This document shows, in pieces, positions 48,935 through 57,879 of a stretch of 64,000 nt of DNA. The notes below the pieces were generated by a model that did not search any database, had not been told where the DNA came from, and saw nothing but the letters and a program-made list of their open reading frames with translations. The stretch is from contig NZ_CP138200.1 of the NCBI RefSeq assembly GCF_050859025.1, forward strand, positions 2,108,001 through 2,172,000, written 5' to 3'. The translations under genes were made by a program, and so were the position numbers. This DNA is from Wukongibacter sp050859025. GTDB taxonomy: Bacteria; Bacillota; Clostridia; Peptostreptococcales; Caminicellaceae. Position 1 is the stretch's first letter; each line of letters opens with the position of its first letter.

Positions 48935-49819
48935 ATGAGTAAAATAATTATGAAAACACCAGATAACTTAGAGGAGTTAATAGAATGTCTTAAAAATGCA
49001 GATGAAAATACTGGATTAATATCTGGTGGAACAGATTTTGTGATTCAGTTAAGACAAAAAAAGCTGTATTCAGGAACAATCGTTGATTTATCGAGAATTC
49101 GAGATTTTAGATATATAAGAGAAGATGGAGACTTAATTAGAATAGGGGCTACATCAACACTTACTGAAATAAGCGAAAATGAATTAGTAAAAAAATATCT
49201 TCCTTCTTTGGCTGAGGCAGCAGGACAGGTAGGTTCAACTCAAATTAGAAATAGAGGAACTATAGCTGGTAATATAGGAAATTCATCTCCATGTGCCGAT
49301 ACTGTTCCACCGCTTATGTCGGTCGATGCAAGATTAAAGGTTGTAAACGGAGAAGGAAAAATCAGCGAAAGGACCTTGGATGAGGTTATATTCGGATCTG
49401 GTAGAAATAATCTTAAATTTAATGAAGCAATAATCGAAATAGTATTTCCAAAGCTTGCAGATGGATACATTTCTGCATTTACAAAGCTAGGAACTAGAAA
49501 AGCAGTTACAATTTCAAAAATCAATGGAGCCGTAGTCTTAAAATATAACTCTTATGATAATTTGATAGAAGAAGCTAGAGTATTTGTAGGTGCATTGGGA
49601 CCAAAGGCTTTTCGTAGTGAAATTGCTGAAAAAGTCTTAATAAACAAGACGCCTTCTGAAAAACTCTTTAGGGAATTTAGTGATGCATTAACAGAGCAGG
49701 TAGATATATCGATAGCTGGAAGAAATTCTCAAGCCTATAAGAGAGAGGCTATAAAAGGTGTTGCCCATGATATTTTCTATAAGCTATTCGGAAACGTTGT
49801 CTCAGGAGGTGATAGATAA
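48935..49819 (+). CDS. Molybdenum hydroxylase, FAD-binding subunit
   Basis: 294 residues. FAD is held by 'LISGGTDFVIQLRQKKLYSGTIVDLSRI' and 'GQVGSTQIRNRGTIAGNIGNSSPCADTVPPLM', the motifs of the XdhB/CoxM family; the C-terminal CO-dehydrogenase flavoprotein domain follows ('ISAFTKLGTRKAVTISKINGAV'). The stop overlaps the start of the next gene (TAATG), so translation is coupled. Confidence 0.92.
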   Translation: MSKIIMKTPDNLEELIECLKNADENTGLISGGTDFVIQLRQKKLYSGTIVDLSRIRDFRYIREDGDLIRIGATSTLTEISENELVKKYLPSLAEAAGQVGSTQIRNRGTIAGNIGNSSPCADTVPPLMSVDARLKVVNGEGKISERTLDEVIFGSGRNNLKFNEAIIEIVFPKLADGYISAFTKLGTRKAVTISKINGAVVLKYNSYDNLIEEARVFVGALGPKAFRSEIAEKVLINKTPSEKLFREFSDALTEQVDISIAGRNSQAYKREAIKGVAHDIFYKLFGNVVSGGDR

Positions 49820-52086
49820 TGAGTAAGGATTTCAAATATATCGGAAAGTCCATTGTAAAACATGATGTTAGAGAAAAGGCCACTGGGAAGATAAAATATG
49901 CTGGGGATATGAAACTTGATGGAATGCTTTATGCAAAGATGCTTTTAAGTGATGTAGCCCATGCTAATATAGTTAATATTGATACTTCTAAAGCAGAGGC
50001 ACTACCTGGGGTAGTAAGAGTCTTTACTCATAGGGATGTTCCTAATAATTATTATAACTCCCATAAATGGTATAGAGGTATAGATTTCCCAAGAGATGAG
50101 CTAATTCTATCTAAAAAAGCTAGGCATGTAGGAGATAGAATAGCCGCTGTAGTTGCAAAGGACATGGTAACTGTAGAGAGAGCTTTGTCCCTCATAGAGG
50201 TTGAATATGAAGAGCTTCCAGTCATTGCTTCGATAGACGATGCAATGAAGGAAGATGCTGTGCAGATACACGAAGATGGAAACAAGGCATTTGAGAAGAG
50301 TTTGCAATGTGGAGATTCAGGAAAAGTAATTAGAGAAGCAAAGCAAGTATTTGAAGATGTTGTAACAACACCAAAGCAGCACCATGCAGCTATGGAGACT
50401 CATATATGCGTAGCGGCCGAGGACCACTTTGGAAATATAACCATTTGGTCTCCTTGTCAGGTGGTATTTCAAGTACAGTTAATTGTATCTGAAGCCCTTG
50501 ATATGCCTCTTGATAATATCAGAGTAATTAAATCGATTATGGGAGGGTCCTTTGGTGGGAAAGGTCAACCAATTCTAGAACCTATTTGTGCTTTTTTAAC
50601 TAAGGGAACGGGAGCACCTGTAAAATTAGTTACAGATAGAACCCAATCAATCATAGGAATGAGAAGTAGGAATGCTTCGAAAACAAGAGTTAAAACTGTA
50701 GTAGATAGTGAGGGTAAAATCCTTGCTAGAGATATCGATGCTTTAATTGATATTGGAGCATATTATACAAATGGTTCAGCAGTTCCAATGGCTATGGCAA
50801 AGAAATCCTTTAGAATGTACAAAATAGATAATCAAACCTTTAATGGTACTTCATATTTTACTAATACTGTAGTAGGAGGAGCTTGTAGAGGATATGGATC
50901 ACCCCAAATCCATGCAGCGACTGAAATAAATATAGATAATGTTGCAAGGGGATTAAAGATGGACCCTGCTAAGTTAAGACTTAAAAACTTTGTTAAGCCT
51001 TATGATAAGGACCCTATTGGCGGACCTGATTTAGGTAATGCGAGAATAATTGATTGTGTTGAAAGAGGAATGGAAGTATTTGAATGGGAGAAGAAAAGAA
51101 ATAGAGCTAAGGATAAGGGACGATTTGTAAGGGGAGTCGGGATGGCGTGTGCTGCTCATGGTAACGGATATCATGGAGCATTTCCAGATTTCATTACGAT
51201 GTCATTAAGGATGACAAACGATGATAGGGTTATATTAAAATCAGGTATTCATGATCAAGGTTGTGGAACTGTGACAACAATGCAGCAGATAGTAGCAGAG
51301 GTATTGGATATTTATCCTAAAAAAGTAATTGTTCCTCAGGCAGATACAGCCTTGAGTCCCTACGATTCAGCAGGAACACAGGCTAGTAGGGTAACCTTTG
51401 TATGTGGAGGTTGTGCTAAGAAGACTGCTGAACTTGCAAAGGAAAAATTGATATCTAAGAGTGCTGTGATATTTGGTTGTCCAGAGGAAAGAGTAGTTAT
51501 AGAAGACGGTTATATATGGGATGAAGATAATAAAGGAATAAAACTGAGTTTTGGAGAAATGATTGTAAAAATACAAAATGAATTAGAGGATGACATAGAG
51601 ATAACACACACATATAAGTCTCCTGCTAATCCAGGGGTATATGCTGCTAACTTTGTCGAGGTAGAAGTCGATAGATTTACTGGTTTAGTTAATGTACTTG
51701 ATGTATTGGCTGTTCACGATATTGGCCAAGCAATCAATAGAGGCTTTGTTGAAGGTCAGGTTCAAGGTGGAGCTCATATGAGTATAGGGCTTGCCCTATC
51801 GGAGGAGATAAAAATAGATGGTAAGGGAAGAGTCGGTACATTAAATTTCTCTAAATATCATGTTATTAATGCACCTGATATGCCTAATGTGAGGGTAGAA
51901 TTAATTGAAGATGGTGAAGATTATGGACCATTTGGGGCAAAAAGTGTTGGGGAGGTATGTGCGGCTGCTACGGCACCAGCCATTATAAATGCTATTAATG
52001 ATGCCTTAGATGTGAATATTACTGATTTACCTGCAACTCCTGAAAGAGTATTAAAGGCAATTAAGGAAGAGAAAGAAAATCTTTAA
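49819..52086 (+). CDS. Molybdenum hydroxylase, molybdopterin-binding subunit
   Basis: 755 residues, the usual size for XdhA/CoxL-type subunits. Molybdopterin contacts lie in 'GGSFGGKGQ', 'GGACRGYGSPQ' and 'QGCGTVTTMQQIV'. The catalytic Glu is in 'FGAKSVGEVCAAATAPAI'. The enzyme hydroxylates a carbon next to nitrogen in a heterocycle using water. The substrate is unknown; xanthine dehydrogenase is the default name, but the lyase next door and the YqeB/YqeC/MocA genes suggest a selenium-dependent hydroxylase for an imidazole-type compound. Confidence 0.9.
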   Translation: MSKDFKYIGKSIVKHDVREKATGKIKYAGDMKLDGMLYAKMLLSDVAHANIVNIDTSKAEALPGVVRVFTHRDVPNNYYNSHKWYRGIDFPRDELILSKKARHVGDRIAAVVAKDMVTVERALSLIEVEYEELPVIASIDDAMKEDAVQIHEDGNKAFEKSLQCGDSGKVIREAKQVFEDVVTTPKQHHAAMETHICVAAEDHFGNITIWSPCQVVFQVQLIVSEALDMPLDNIRVIKSIMGGSFGGKGQPILEPICAFLTKGTGAPVKLVTDRTQSIIGMRSRNASKTRVKTVVDSEGKILARDIDALIDIGAYYTNGSAVPMAMAKKSFRMYKIDNQTFNGTSYFTNTVVGGACRGYGSPQIHAATEINIDNVARGLKMDPAKLRLKNFVKPYDKDPIGGPDLGNARIIDCVERGMEVFEWEKKRNRAKDKGRFVRGVGMACAAHGNGYHGAFPDFITMSLRMTNDDRVILKSGIHDQGCGTVTTMQQIVAEVLDIYPKKVIVPQADTALSPYDSAGTQASRVTFVCGGCAKKTAELAKEKLISKSAVIFGCPEERVVIEDGYIWDEDNKGIKLSFGEMIVKIQNELEDDIEITHTYKSPANPGVYAANFVEVEVDRFTGLVNVLDVLAVHDIGQAINRGFVEGQVQGGAHMSIGLALSEEIKIDGKGRVGTLNFSKYHVINAPDMPNVRVELIEDGEDYGPFGAKSVGEVCAAATAPAIINAINDALDVNITDLPATPERVLKAIKEEKENL

Positions 52087-52126
52087 AATAATAAATTCTA
52101 AATTGCTTGAAAGGATGGGGATAAAA

Positions 52127-53647
52127 ATGAGCGATCAAGTACTTATATTAAATGGAGAGAATCTAACAGTTGAGGAAGTTGATAGAGTAGCAAGACAAGG
52201 TGTAAAGATAGAAATAGCACTTGAAGCTATGAATAGATTAGAAAAAGCGAGAGAGCTTGTATTTGAGCTTGCCGATAAGGGAATACCTATTTATGGATTT
52301 ACTGTAGGTGTTGGATGGAATAAGGATAAGGAAGTATTTGATGAATATTTTGAGGAATATAATAGAAACCTAATATATGCTCATTGCGTAGCAGTAGGAC
52401 CAGAGGCATCGGAGGAAGATGTAAGGGCTATACTTCTTGCAAGACTCAACACATTACTTGTAGGTCGAACAGGCATACAGCCTGCGGTTGCATATATGTA
52501 TAAGGAATTTTTAAATCATGGAATACATCCTGTAATTCCTGAAAGGGGATCCGTTGGGCAAGCAGATATTTCATGTTTATCCCATATAGGACTTGCAATA
52601 ATGGGTGAAGGAGAGGTATTTTATGGCGGAGAAAGAATGGATACGTCAAAGGCTATGGAAATGGCAGGGATTAAACCAGTTGTACTAGGACCTAAGGATG
52701 GACTTGCAATCGTTTCTTCTAGCGCACTCTCAGCTGGTAAGGCAGCCCTTGTTTTAAATGACATTAAGGAGCTAATTGATATGGCAAACTTAATATATGC
52801 TATGTCACTTGAAGGTCTTGATGGAAATGTTACTCCCCTTGATCCCATTGTAAATGAAATAAGAAAAATGCCTGGACAAATATATTGTGCTGAGAGTATA
52901 AGAAAATATCTCAAGGGAAGCTATCTTAATAGTAAGGATATAACAAAGAGCCTCCAAGATCCATTATCCTATAGGGATGCATGTGCGGTACATGGATCGG
53001 TAAGAGATGCCCTTGAGTATGTACGCAAATATCTTGAACTTCAGCTTAATACATCCGATGATAATCCATGTGTAGTCATAGAAGAAAGAAAAATAATTTC
53101 ATGCCAAAATTTTGAAGTAACTACATGGGCCGTTGGATTTGAAATGTTAGCTATAGCCCTCAGTCATTTATCAAAGATGTCTTGCCATAGAACGGTAAAG
53201 CTTTCTAATCCATCCTTTAGTGGGCTGTCTAGATTTTTGTCACCAAATGAAGGTGAAGTCCAAGCTTATCAAACAATACAAAAGCCTTTTACATCCTTAG
53301 ATACTGAGATAAGACATTTAGCTAATCCCTCATCAATGGACTTTTTTTCAGTGGCAGGAGAAATAGAAGATCATGCAAACAATACTCCTCATGTGGTTAG
53401 AAGGGTTGCAAAAATAGTTGATAATTTATATTATGTATTAGGAATAGAGCTATTACATGCTGCACAGGCAATCGATCTTAGAAAGCCAGATAGTTTAGGC
53501 AAGGCTACTAAGGCAGTCTTTGATGAATTTAGAAATGAAATAACATTCTTAGAAAAAGATAGATGCTTAACTATAGATATTAAGAAAGCATATGATATAA
53601 TTAAATCAGGAAATTTATTAAAAGCTGCGAGAGAGGCATTGGCCTAG
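52127..53647 (+). CDS. HAL-like lyase lacking the MIO motif, candidate ergothionase
   Basis: 506 residues from ATG 52127. It is a member of the histidine/aromatic ammonia-lyase superfamily: 'YGFTVGVG' (the catalytic Tyr region, Y56), 'NLIYAHCVAVG', 'RGSVG' at 140-144, 'EGEVFYGGERM', 'DDNPCV', 'HLANPSSMDFFSVAGEIEDHANN'. In true HAL, RGSVG is followed by Ala-Ser-Gly-Asp, which forms the MIO electrophile. Here it is Gln-Ala-Asp-Ile (145-148) with one residue lost, so MIO cannot form. Ergothionase is known to belong to this fold and to lack MIO. It lies 40 bases after the hydroxylase subunit, in one operon. Confidence 0.8.
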   Translation: MSDQVLILNGENLTVEEVDRVARQGVKIEIALEAMNRLEKARELVFELADKGIPIYGFTVGVGWNKDKEVFDEYFEEYNRNLIYAHCVAVGPEASEEDVRAILLARLNTLLVGRTGIQPAVAYMYKEFLNHGIHPVIPERGSVGQADISCLSHIGLAIMGEGEVFYGGERMDTSKAMEMAGIKPVVLGPKDGLAIVSSSALSAGKAALVLNDIKELIDMANLIYAMSLEGLDGNVTPLDPIVNEIRKMPGQIYCAESIRKYLKGSYLNSKDITKSLQDPLSYRDACAVHGSVRDALEYVRKYLELQLNTSDDNPCVVIEERKIISCQNFEVTTWAVGFEMLAIALSHLSKMSCHRTVKLSNPSFSGLSRFLSPNEGEVQAYQTIQKPFTSLDTEIRHLANPSSMDFFSVAGEIEDHANNTPHVVRRVAKIVDNLYYVLGIELLHAAQAIDLRKPDSLGKATKAVFDEFRNEITFLEKDRCLTIDIKKAYDIIKSGNLLKAAREALA

Positions 53648-53658
53648 TATATATTATG

Positions 53659-53697
53659 AAAAAATTCGTAACCTTATTCTAGGTACGAATTTTTTTA
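53659..53697 (+). terminator. Terminator of the hydroxylase-lyase operon
   Basis: AAAATTCGTAACCT and AGGTACGAATTTT pair with a small mismatch and are followed by a T-run, directly after the lyase stop. Confidence 0.75.
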
Positions 53698-53788
53698 TTG
53701 AGGTCATTTTTCAGAGAAAAATTTGGCCAAAATGAAGGGACTAGATGTCTTTGAGCTTTTACTATAGTCTTAATCTAGGAGGGGAAAA

Positions 53789-54808
53789 ATGAAGAAGGTC
53801 AGAGTAGAAGATGCTGTAGGCATGGTTCTTGGTCACGATTTAACTAGGATTGTGCCAGGTGAATTTAAAGGAGCCGCCTTTAAAAAGGGACACATCCTAA
53901 AAAAAGAAGATATAGAAGAGCTTAAAAACATGGGAAAATATAATATCCACGTTTTTGAACTAAATGATGATATGATTCATGAGGATGAAGCGGCAATGCG
54001 TATAGCTATGGCGGCAACAGGAGATGGACTATACCTTAACGGACCCTCAGAGGGGAAGATAAATATAAAGGCTAAGTTTAATGGGATACTAAAAATAAAT
54101 CTAGAGACACTTTCACAGATTAATGATATAGAAATGATAATGTTTGCAACACTCCACAACAATTCAGTTATAGAAAAGGATCAGACTGTAGCGGGAACAA
54201 GGATAATTCCACTAGTTACAGAAGTTGAAAAAATTAAAGAGGTTGAAAAAATCTGTAAAAATCTAGGCAAGGTTTTAAGTATAAAAGAGATAGCACCTAG
54301 AAGAGTAGGAATTGTCGTAACTGGATCTGAGGTTTTTGAAGGAAGAATCAAGGATAAATTTGGACCAGTGCTAAAGAAGAAGATAATAGAACAAGGTTCT
54401 ACCTTAGTTGGGATCAAGTTTAGTCCAGATAATCAAGAAAAAATAGAGGAGTCAATTATGTCTCTCGTTGAAGATGGTGCTGAGATTATATTAACTGCTG
54501 GTGGTATGTCAGTTGATGCCGATGATGTAACACCCAATGCTATAGAAAATATCTCAGATAAAGTTATAACCTATGGGTCACCAGTATTGCCAGGAGCAAT
54601 GTTTATGCTGACCTATAGAAAAAATACCCCTATATTAGGAATACCTGCCTGTGGAATGTATTTTAGAACAACGGTATTGGATTTAGTTTTACCTAGAATA
54701 TTGGCTGGAGAAATTTTAACTAAAAAAGATATTACATCTCTAGCTCATGGTGGTCTTTGTCTAGGATGCGAAGTATGTAGATACCCTGTATGTCCATTTG
54801 GTAAGTAG
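53789..54808 (+). CDS. Molybdopterin-binding (MoeA/MogA-like) protein with Cys-rich tail
   Basis: 339 residues behind TAGGAGGGG. The N-terminal half lacks the full MoeA domain set ('VEDAVGMVLGHDLTRIVPGEFKGAAFKKGHIL'). Residues ~165-310 are a MoCF_biosynth domain: 'RRVGIVVTGSEVFEGRIKDKFGPVL', 'DGAEIILTAGGMSVDADDVTPNAI', 'PGAMFMLTYRKNTPILGIPACGMY'. The last residues are 'GLCLGCEVCRYPVCPFGK', four cysteines in a metal- or sulfur/selenium-binding arrangement. It heads the maturation operon and probably handles the molybdenum cofactor for the hydroxylase. Confidence 0.82.
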   Translation: MKKVRVEDAVGMVLGHDLTRIVPGEFKGAAFKKGHILKKEDIEELKNMGKYNIHVFELNDDMIHEDEAAMRIAMAATGDGLYLNGPSEGKINIKAKFNGILKINLETLSQINDIEMIMFATLHNNSVIEKDQTVAGTRIIPLVTEVEKIKEVEKICKNLGKVLSIKEIAPRRVGIVVTGSEVFEGRIKDKFGPVLKKKIIEQGSTLVGIKFSPDNQEKIEESIMSLVEDGAEIILTAGGMSVDADDVTPNAIENISDKVITYGSPVLPGAMFMLTYRKNTPILGIPACGMYFRTTVLDLVLPRILAGEILTKKDITSLAHGGLCLGCEVCRYPVCPFGK

Positions 54809-54816
54809 GTGGAAGA

Positions 54817-55578
54817 ATGAAATTTTACGAACTATTCGATATAAACCTTTCTAGAAAAGAACTTTTGAGCTTTATAGGTGGTGGTGGAAAGACTACTACT
54901 ATCTTTAAGTTGGCTAAAGAGCTAAAAATACTAGGCAAAAAAGTATTAATTACGACATCAACTGCTATTTATTATCCTGAGAAGCATATCTATGATAAAA
55001 TAATAGTTAACAGCTCTGATGAATTTATGGAAAATTTGGAAAATATAGATTGTGGAACTATCACGGTTATAGGTAGAGGAATTTCGAAGGAAAAGAAACT
55101 GCTAGGCTTAAGTAGGGAACTAATAGAGAAGATTCACCATAAAAAAAATTTTGATTATATCTTGCTTGAAGCCGATGGTTCAAAGCGGAAGCCCATAAAA
55201 GCCCCAGCCGATCATGAGCCTGTTATTCCTAGAAATACAGATAAAACTATAGGTGTGATTGGAATAGACTCCATTGGAAAAAGAATTAACGAAGAAAATG
55301 TTCATAGACCCGAATTATTTTGTAAGGTCACGGAGAGTAAAATGGAAGATATAATCAGTGAGACAAATATATATAAGCTAATAAAAAGTAATGTGGGACT
55401 ATTTAAAGGTGTTCCATCGAAGTCTAAAAAGTGTGTACTGCTAAATAAAGTTGATAATAAGGAACAGCAAAGGAAAGCAGAAAAAATTATTAGATTAATT
55501 GGGGCAAATAAACTTAAAATAGACGCAGTCATTGCAGCCAATACTATTGAAAAAAAAGAATTTTTTCTAAAGACCTAA
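54817..55578 (+). CDS. yqeC: Selenium-dependent hydroxylase accessory protein YqeC
   Basis: 253 residues. A P-loop near the N-terminus, 'LSFIGGGGKTTTIFKLAKEL', then 'KKVLITTSTAIYYPE' and 'YILLEADGSKRKPIKAPADHEPVIP', which is the characteristic YqeC stretch. YqeC is one of the markers found with YqeB in genomes that have selenium-dependent molybdenum hydroxylases. It lies nine bases after the molybdopterin-binding protein. Its exact reaction is not known. Confidence 0.85.
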   Translation: MKFYELFDINLSRKELLSFIGGGGKTTTIFKLAKELKILGKKVLITTSTAIYYPEKHIYDKIIVNSSDEFMENLENIDCGTITVIGRGISKEKKLLGLSRELIEKIHHKKNFDYILLEADGSKRKPIKAPADHEPVIPRNTDKTIGVIGIDSIGKRINEENVHRPELFCKVTESKMEDIISETNIYKLIKSNVGLFKGVPSKSKKCVLLNKVDNKEQQRKAEKIIRLIGANKLKIDAVIAANTIEKKEFFLKT

Positions 55579-55642
55579 AAAATTGGAGTTCTTAGCCGTA
55601 AGTTAGCTTCAACCACCTTTATTCTGAAGGGAATGACCAACA

Positions 55643-56212
55643 ATGATTACTGGGATTATAATGGCTTCTGGATTCTCAAAAAGAATGAAGAGAAATAAGC
55701 TGCTTCTTGATTTAGATGGGAGTCCTGTTATTGAAAGAGTAATAAAAGCTATTAAGGAATCTAATGTTGACAATGTAATAATAGTATATCGTGAAAAGAG
55801 AGTTAAAGAAATAGGAATAAGAAATGGAGTTAAAGTCATTTATAATGATAGTGCAGAGTTAGGGCAGAGTCAGTCAATGAAACTAGGAGTTAGATATTCA
55901 CCTCCAGAAACAGAGGCATTCATGTTTTTTGTTGGAGATCAGCCCTTTCTAAATGCTGTGACTATTAATAGACTGATTGAAGCTTTTAAAGAGGGGAAAT
56001 ATCCAATAGTAGTGCCTAAATACAATGGAAAAAGGGGTAATCCTGTAATTTTTTCATCAGAGTTAAAAGGGGAACTGCTAAATATAGAGGGAGACAAGGG
56101 TGGAAGAAGTATTATAAGGGAAAAGCCCAGTGATGTAAAAATTGTAAACTTTAGCGATGAGACTATTGGAAAAGACATAGATACATGGGAAGAATATATT
56201 AATTGGAGATGA
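55643..56212 (+). CDS. mocA: Molybdenum cofactor nucleotidyltransferase MocA-like
   Basis: 189 residues, a nucleotidyltransferase fold: 'GIIMASGFSKRMKRNKLLLDLDGSPVIERVIKAI' with the CTP-binding G-F-S-K-R-M-x-x-N-K, 'GDQPF' for the metal site, and 'VPKYNGKRGNPVIFSSEL'. MocA makes molybdopterin cytosine dinucleotide, the cofactor form used by bacterial xanthine-dehydrogenase-family enzymes. The YgfJ relative is part of the selenium-dependent hydroxylase gene set. Confidence 0.87.
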   Translation: MITGIIMASGFSKRMKRNKLLLDLDGSPVIERVIKAIKESNVDNVIIVYREKRVKEIGIRNGVKVIYNDSAELGQSQSMKLGVRYSPPETEAFMFFVGDQPFLNAVTINRLIEAFKEGKYPIVVPKYNGKRGNPVIFSSELKGELLNIEGDKGGRSIIREKPSDVKIVNFSDETIGKDIDTWEEYINWR

Positions 56213-56217
56213 AATAT

Positions 56218-57030
56218 ATGTTTGATGATATAGTTGTATTAAGAGGCGGTGGAGATATCGCAACCGGTATTGCCCACAAACTTTTTAGATCTGGATTCAA
56301 AATATTGATTTTAGAAATTGAAAAGCCTACTATGGTTAGAAGAACAGTATCCTTTGGAGATGCAATATTTAATGGACAAGCTAAAGTCGAGGGTGCAAAG
56401 GCTATTAGAGTCTATAACATTGAAGAGATATTTAAAGCATGGAGTGAAAGGTGTATACCAATAATTGTTGACAAAAAATGTGAGATTTTGAATGAAATAG
56501 AAGCCAAGGTGCTGATTGATGCAACGCTGGCAAAAAGAAATCTAGGGGTTCACAAGGGAATGGCACCTATAACAATAGGTGTTGGCCCTGGGTTTAACGC
56601 AGGGGTAGATGTGGATGCAGTTGTGGAAACAAGCCGAGGACACTATCTGGGAAAACTGATTTTTCAAGGCTATGCAAAGCCTGATACAGGTGTACCTGGA
56701 GAAATACTAGGATATGGTAGGGAAAGAGTTCTAAAATCTCCCTGTGACGGTATAATAGAAAATTTATTAGAAATTGGGGATACGGTAAAAAAAGATCAAG
56801 TAGTTGCCTATGTTAATAAAGAAGCTGTGAAGGCAAGTATTGATGGAGTTTTAAGAGGGCTGATAAAAAATAAATTGCAGGTTAAGAAGGGACTTAAAAT
56901 AGGAGATATAGACCCTAGAGGTGAGAAGGAATATTGTTTCACTATATCCGATAAAGCTAGGGCAATAGGAGGGGCTGCCTTAGAGGCTATTTTATATCTA
57001 CGTATGGGGTGTGATGAAATTGGAATATAA
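56218..57030 (+). CDS. yqeB: Selenium-dependent molybdenum hydroxylase maturation protein YqeB
   Basis: 270 residues from ATG 56218, with GGAG at 56205-56208; a longer in-frame start overlaps mocA. The N-terminal part is Rossmann-like ('DIVVLRGGGDIATGIAHKLFRSGFKILILEIEKPTMVRRTVSFGDAIFNGQAKVEG'). The C-terminal part has 'LAKRNLGVHKGMAPITIGVGPGFNAGVDVDAVVETSRGHYLGKLIFQGYAKPDTGVPG', a long signature of the YqeB family. YqeB is the strongest sequence marker for a labile-selenium molybdenum hydroxylase. Confidence 0.9.
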   Translation: MFDDIVVLRGGGDIATGIAHKLFRSGFKILILEIEKPTMVRRTVSFGDAIFNGQAKVEGAKAIRVYNIEEIFKAWSERCIPIIVDKKCEILNEIEAKVLIDATLAKRNLGVHKGMAPITIGVGPGFNAGVDVDAVVETSRGHYLGKLIFQGYAKPDTGVPGEILGYGRERVLKSPCDGIIENLLEIGDTVKKDQVVAYVNKEAVKASIDGVLRGLIKNKLQVKKGLKIGDIDPRGEKEYCFTISDKARAIGGAALEAILYLRMGCDEIGI

Positions 57031-57829
57031 ATTACTAGATATGATATCCTATGAAGTTAAGAACAATAGAAAGGCGGCATTAGTTACTATAACGAAGGTA
57101 GAAGGCTCATCCCCAAGAAAAGAAGGATCTATGATGGGGGTTAGGGAAGACGGAACTATCTTTGGAACTATCGGAGGAGGAAAACTTGAATTAGTAGTAA
57201 CTAAGTGGGCTGAAAAATGTATGTCTGATTGTAAAAATCAAATATTTCATTTTAAACTCAATGATGAAGAAGGGAGTCTACATATGCAGTGTGGTGGTGA
57301 AGTAGATGTTTTTATTAAAGTTTTTAACCCTCCTCAGAAGCTGCTAATTGTTGGAGGTGGACATATAGCCCTTAAGATATATGAGTTTAGTAAGATGCTA
57401 GGATTCTATAATGTTATAGTCGAAGATAGAGAAGAGTTTTGTAATAAGGAAAGATTTCCAGAGTCTGACGAATTACTAATAGGTGATATAGAAAAAATAT
57501 TGTCAGAATATCCGATAGGTGATAACTGTTATATAGTTATAGTAACCAGAGGTCACAAGTATGATGAAATAGCTCTAAAATCCGTAATAGAAAGCGATGC
57601 AAAGTATATAGGTATGATAGGTAGTAAGAATAAAACAAAGTACATAAGGGATAATTTAATTAAGGCAGAAATACCTAAAAAATTAATAGAAAGAGTATAT
57701 GCACCTATTGGAATCAATTTAGGAGGAGAAACACCAGAAGAAATTGCATTTAGCATAATGGCAGAAATACAATTAGTCAAAAATATGGGTAGTCTTCTGC
57801 ATTTAAAAGATATTAAAAAAACTGATTGA
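57014..57829 (+). CDS. XdhC/CoxI-family maturation factor
   Basis: 271 residues from ATG 57014, overlapping the end of yqeB. The N-terminal XdhC_CoxI domain reads 'AALVTITKVEGSSPRKEGSMMGVREDGTIFGTIGGGKLE'. A Rossmann domain follows: 'LLIVGGGHIALKIYEFSKMLGFYNVIVEDREEFCNKERFP', then 'VTRGHKYDEIALKSVIESDAKYIGMIGSKNK'. XdhC proteins bind the molybdenum cofactor, add the terminal sulfido (or here possibly selenido) ligand with a sulfurtransferase, and insert it into the hydroxylase. Confidence 0.88.
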   Translation: MKLEYKLLDMISYEVKNNRKAALVTITKVEGSSPRKEGSMMGVREDGTIFGTIGGGKLELVVTKWAEKCMSDCKNQIFHFKLNDEEGSLHMQCGGEVDVFIKVFNPPQKLLIVGGGHIALKIYEFSKMLGFYNVIVEDREEFCNKERFPESDELLIGDIEKILSEYPIGDNCYIVIVTRGHKYDEIALKSVIESDAKYIGMIGSKNKTKYIRDNLIKAEIPKKLIERVYAPIGINLGGETPEEIAFSIMAEIQLVKNMGSLLHLKDIKKTD

Positions 57830-57879
57830 AACAATCATGTAGATAATATAAATGTATAATATTAGGAGGGAAAAGTTAT

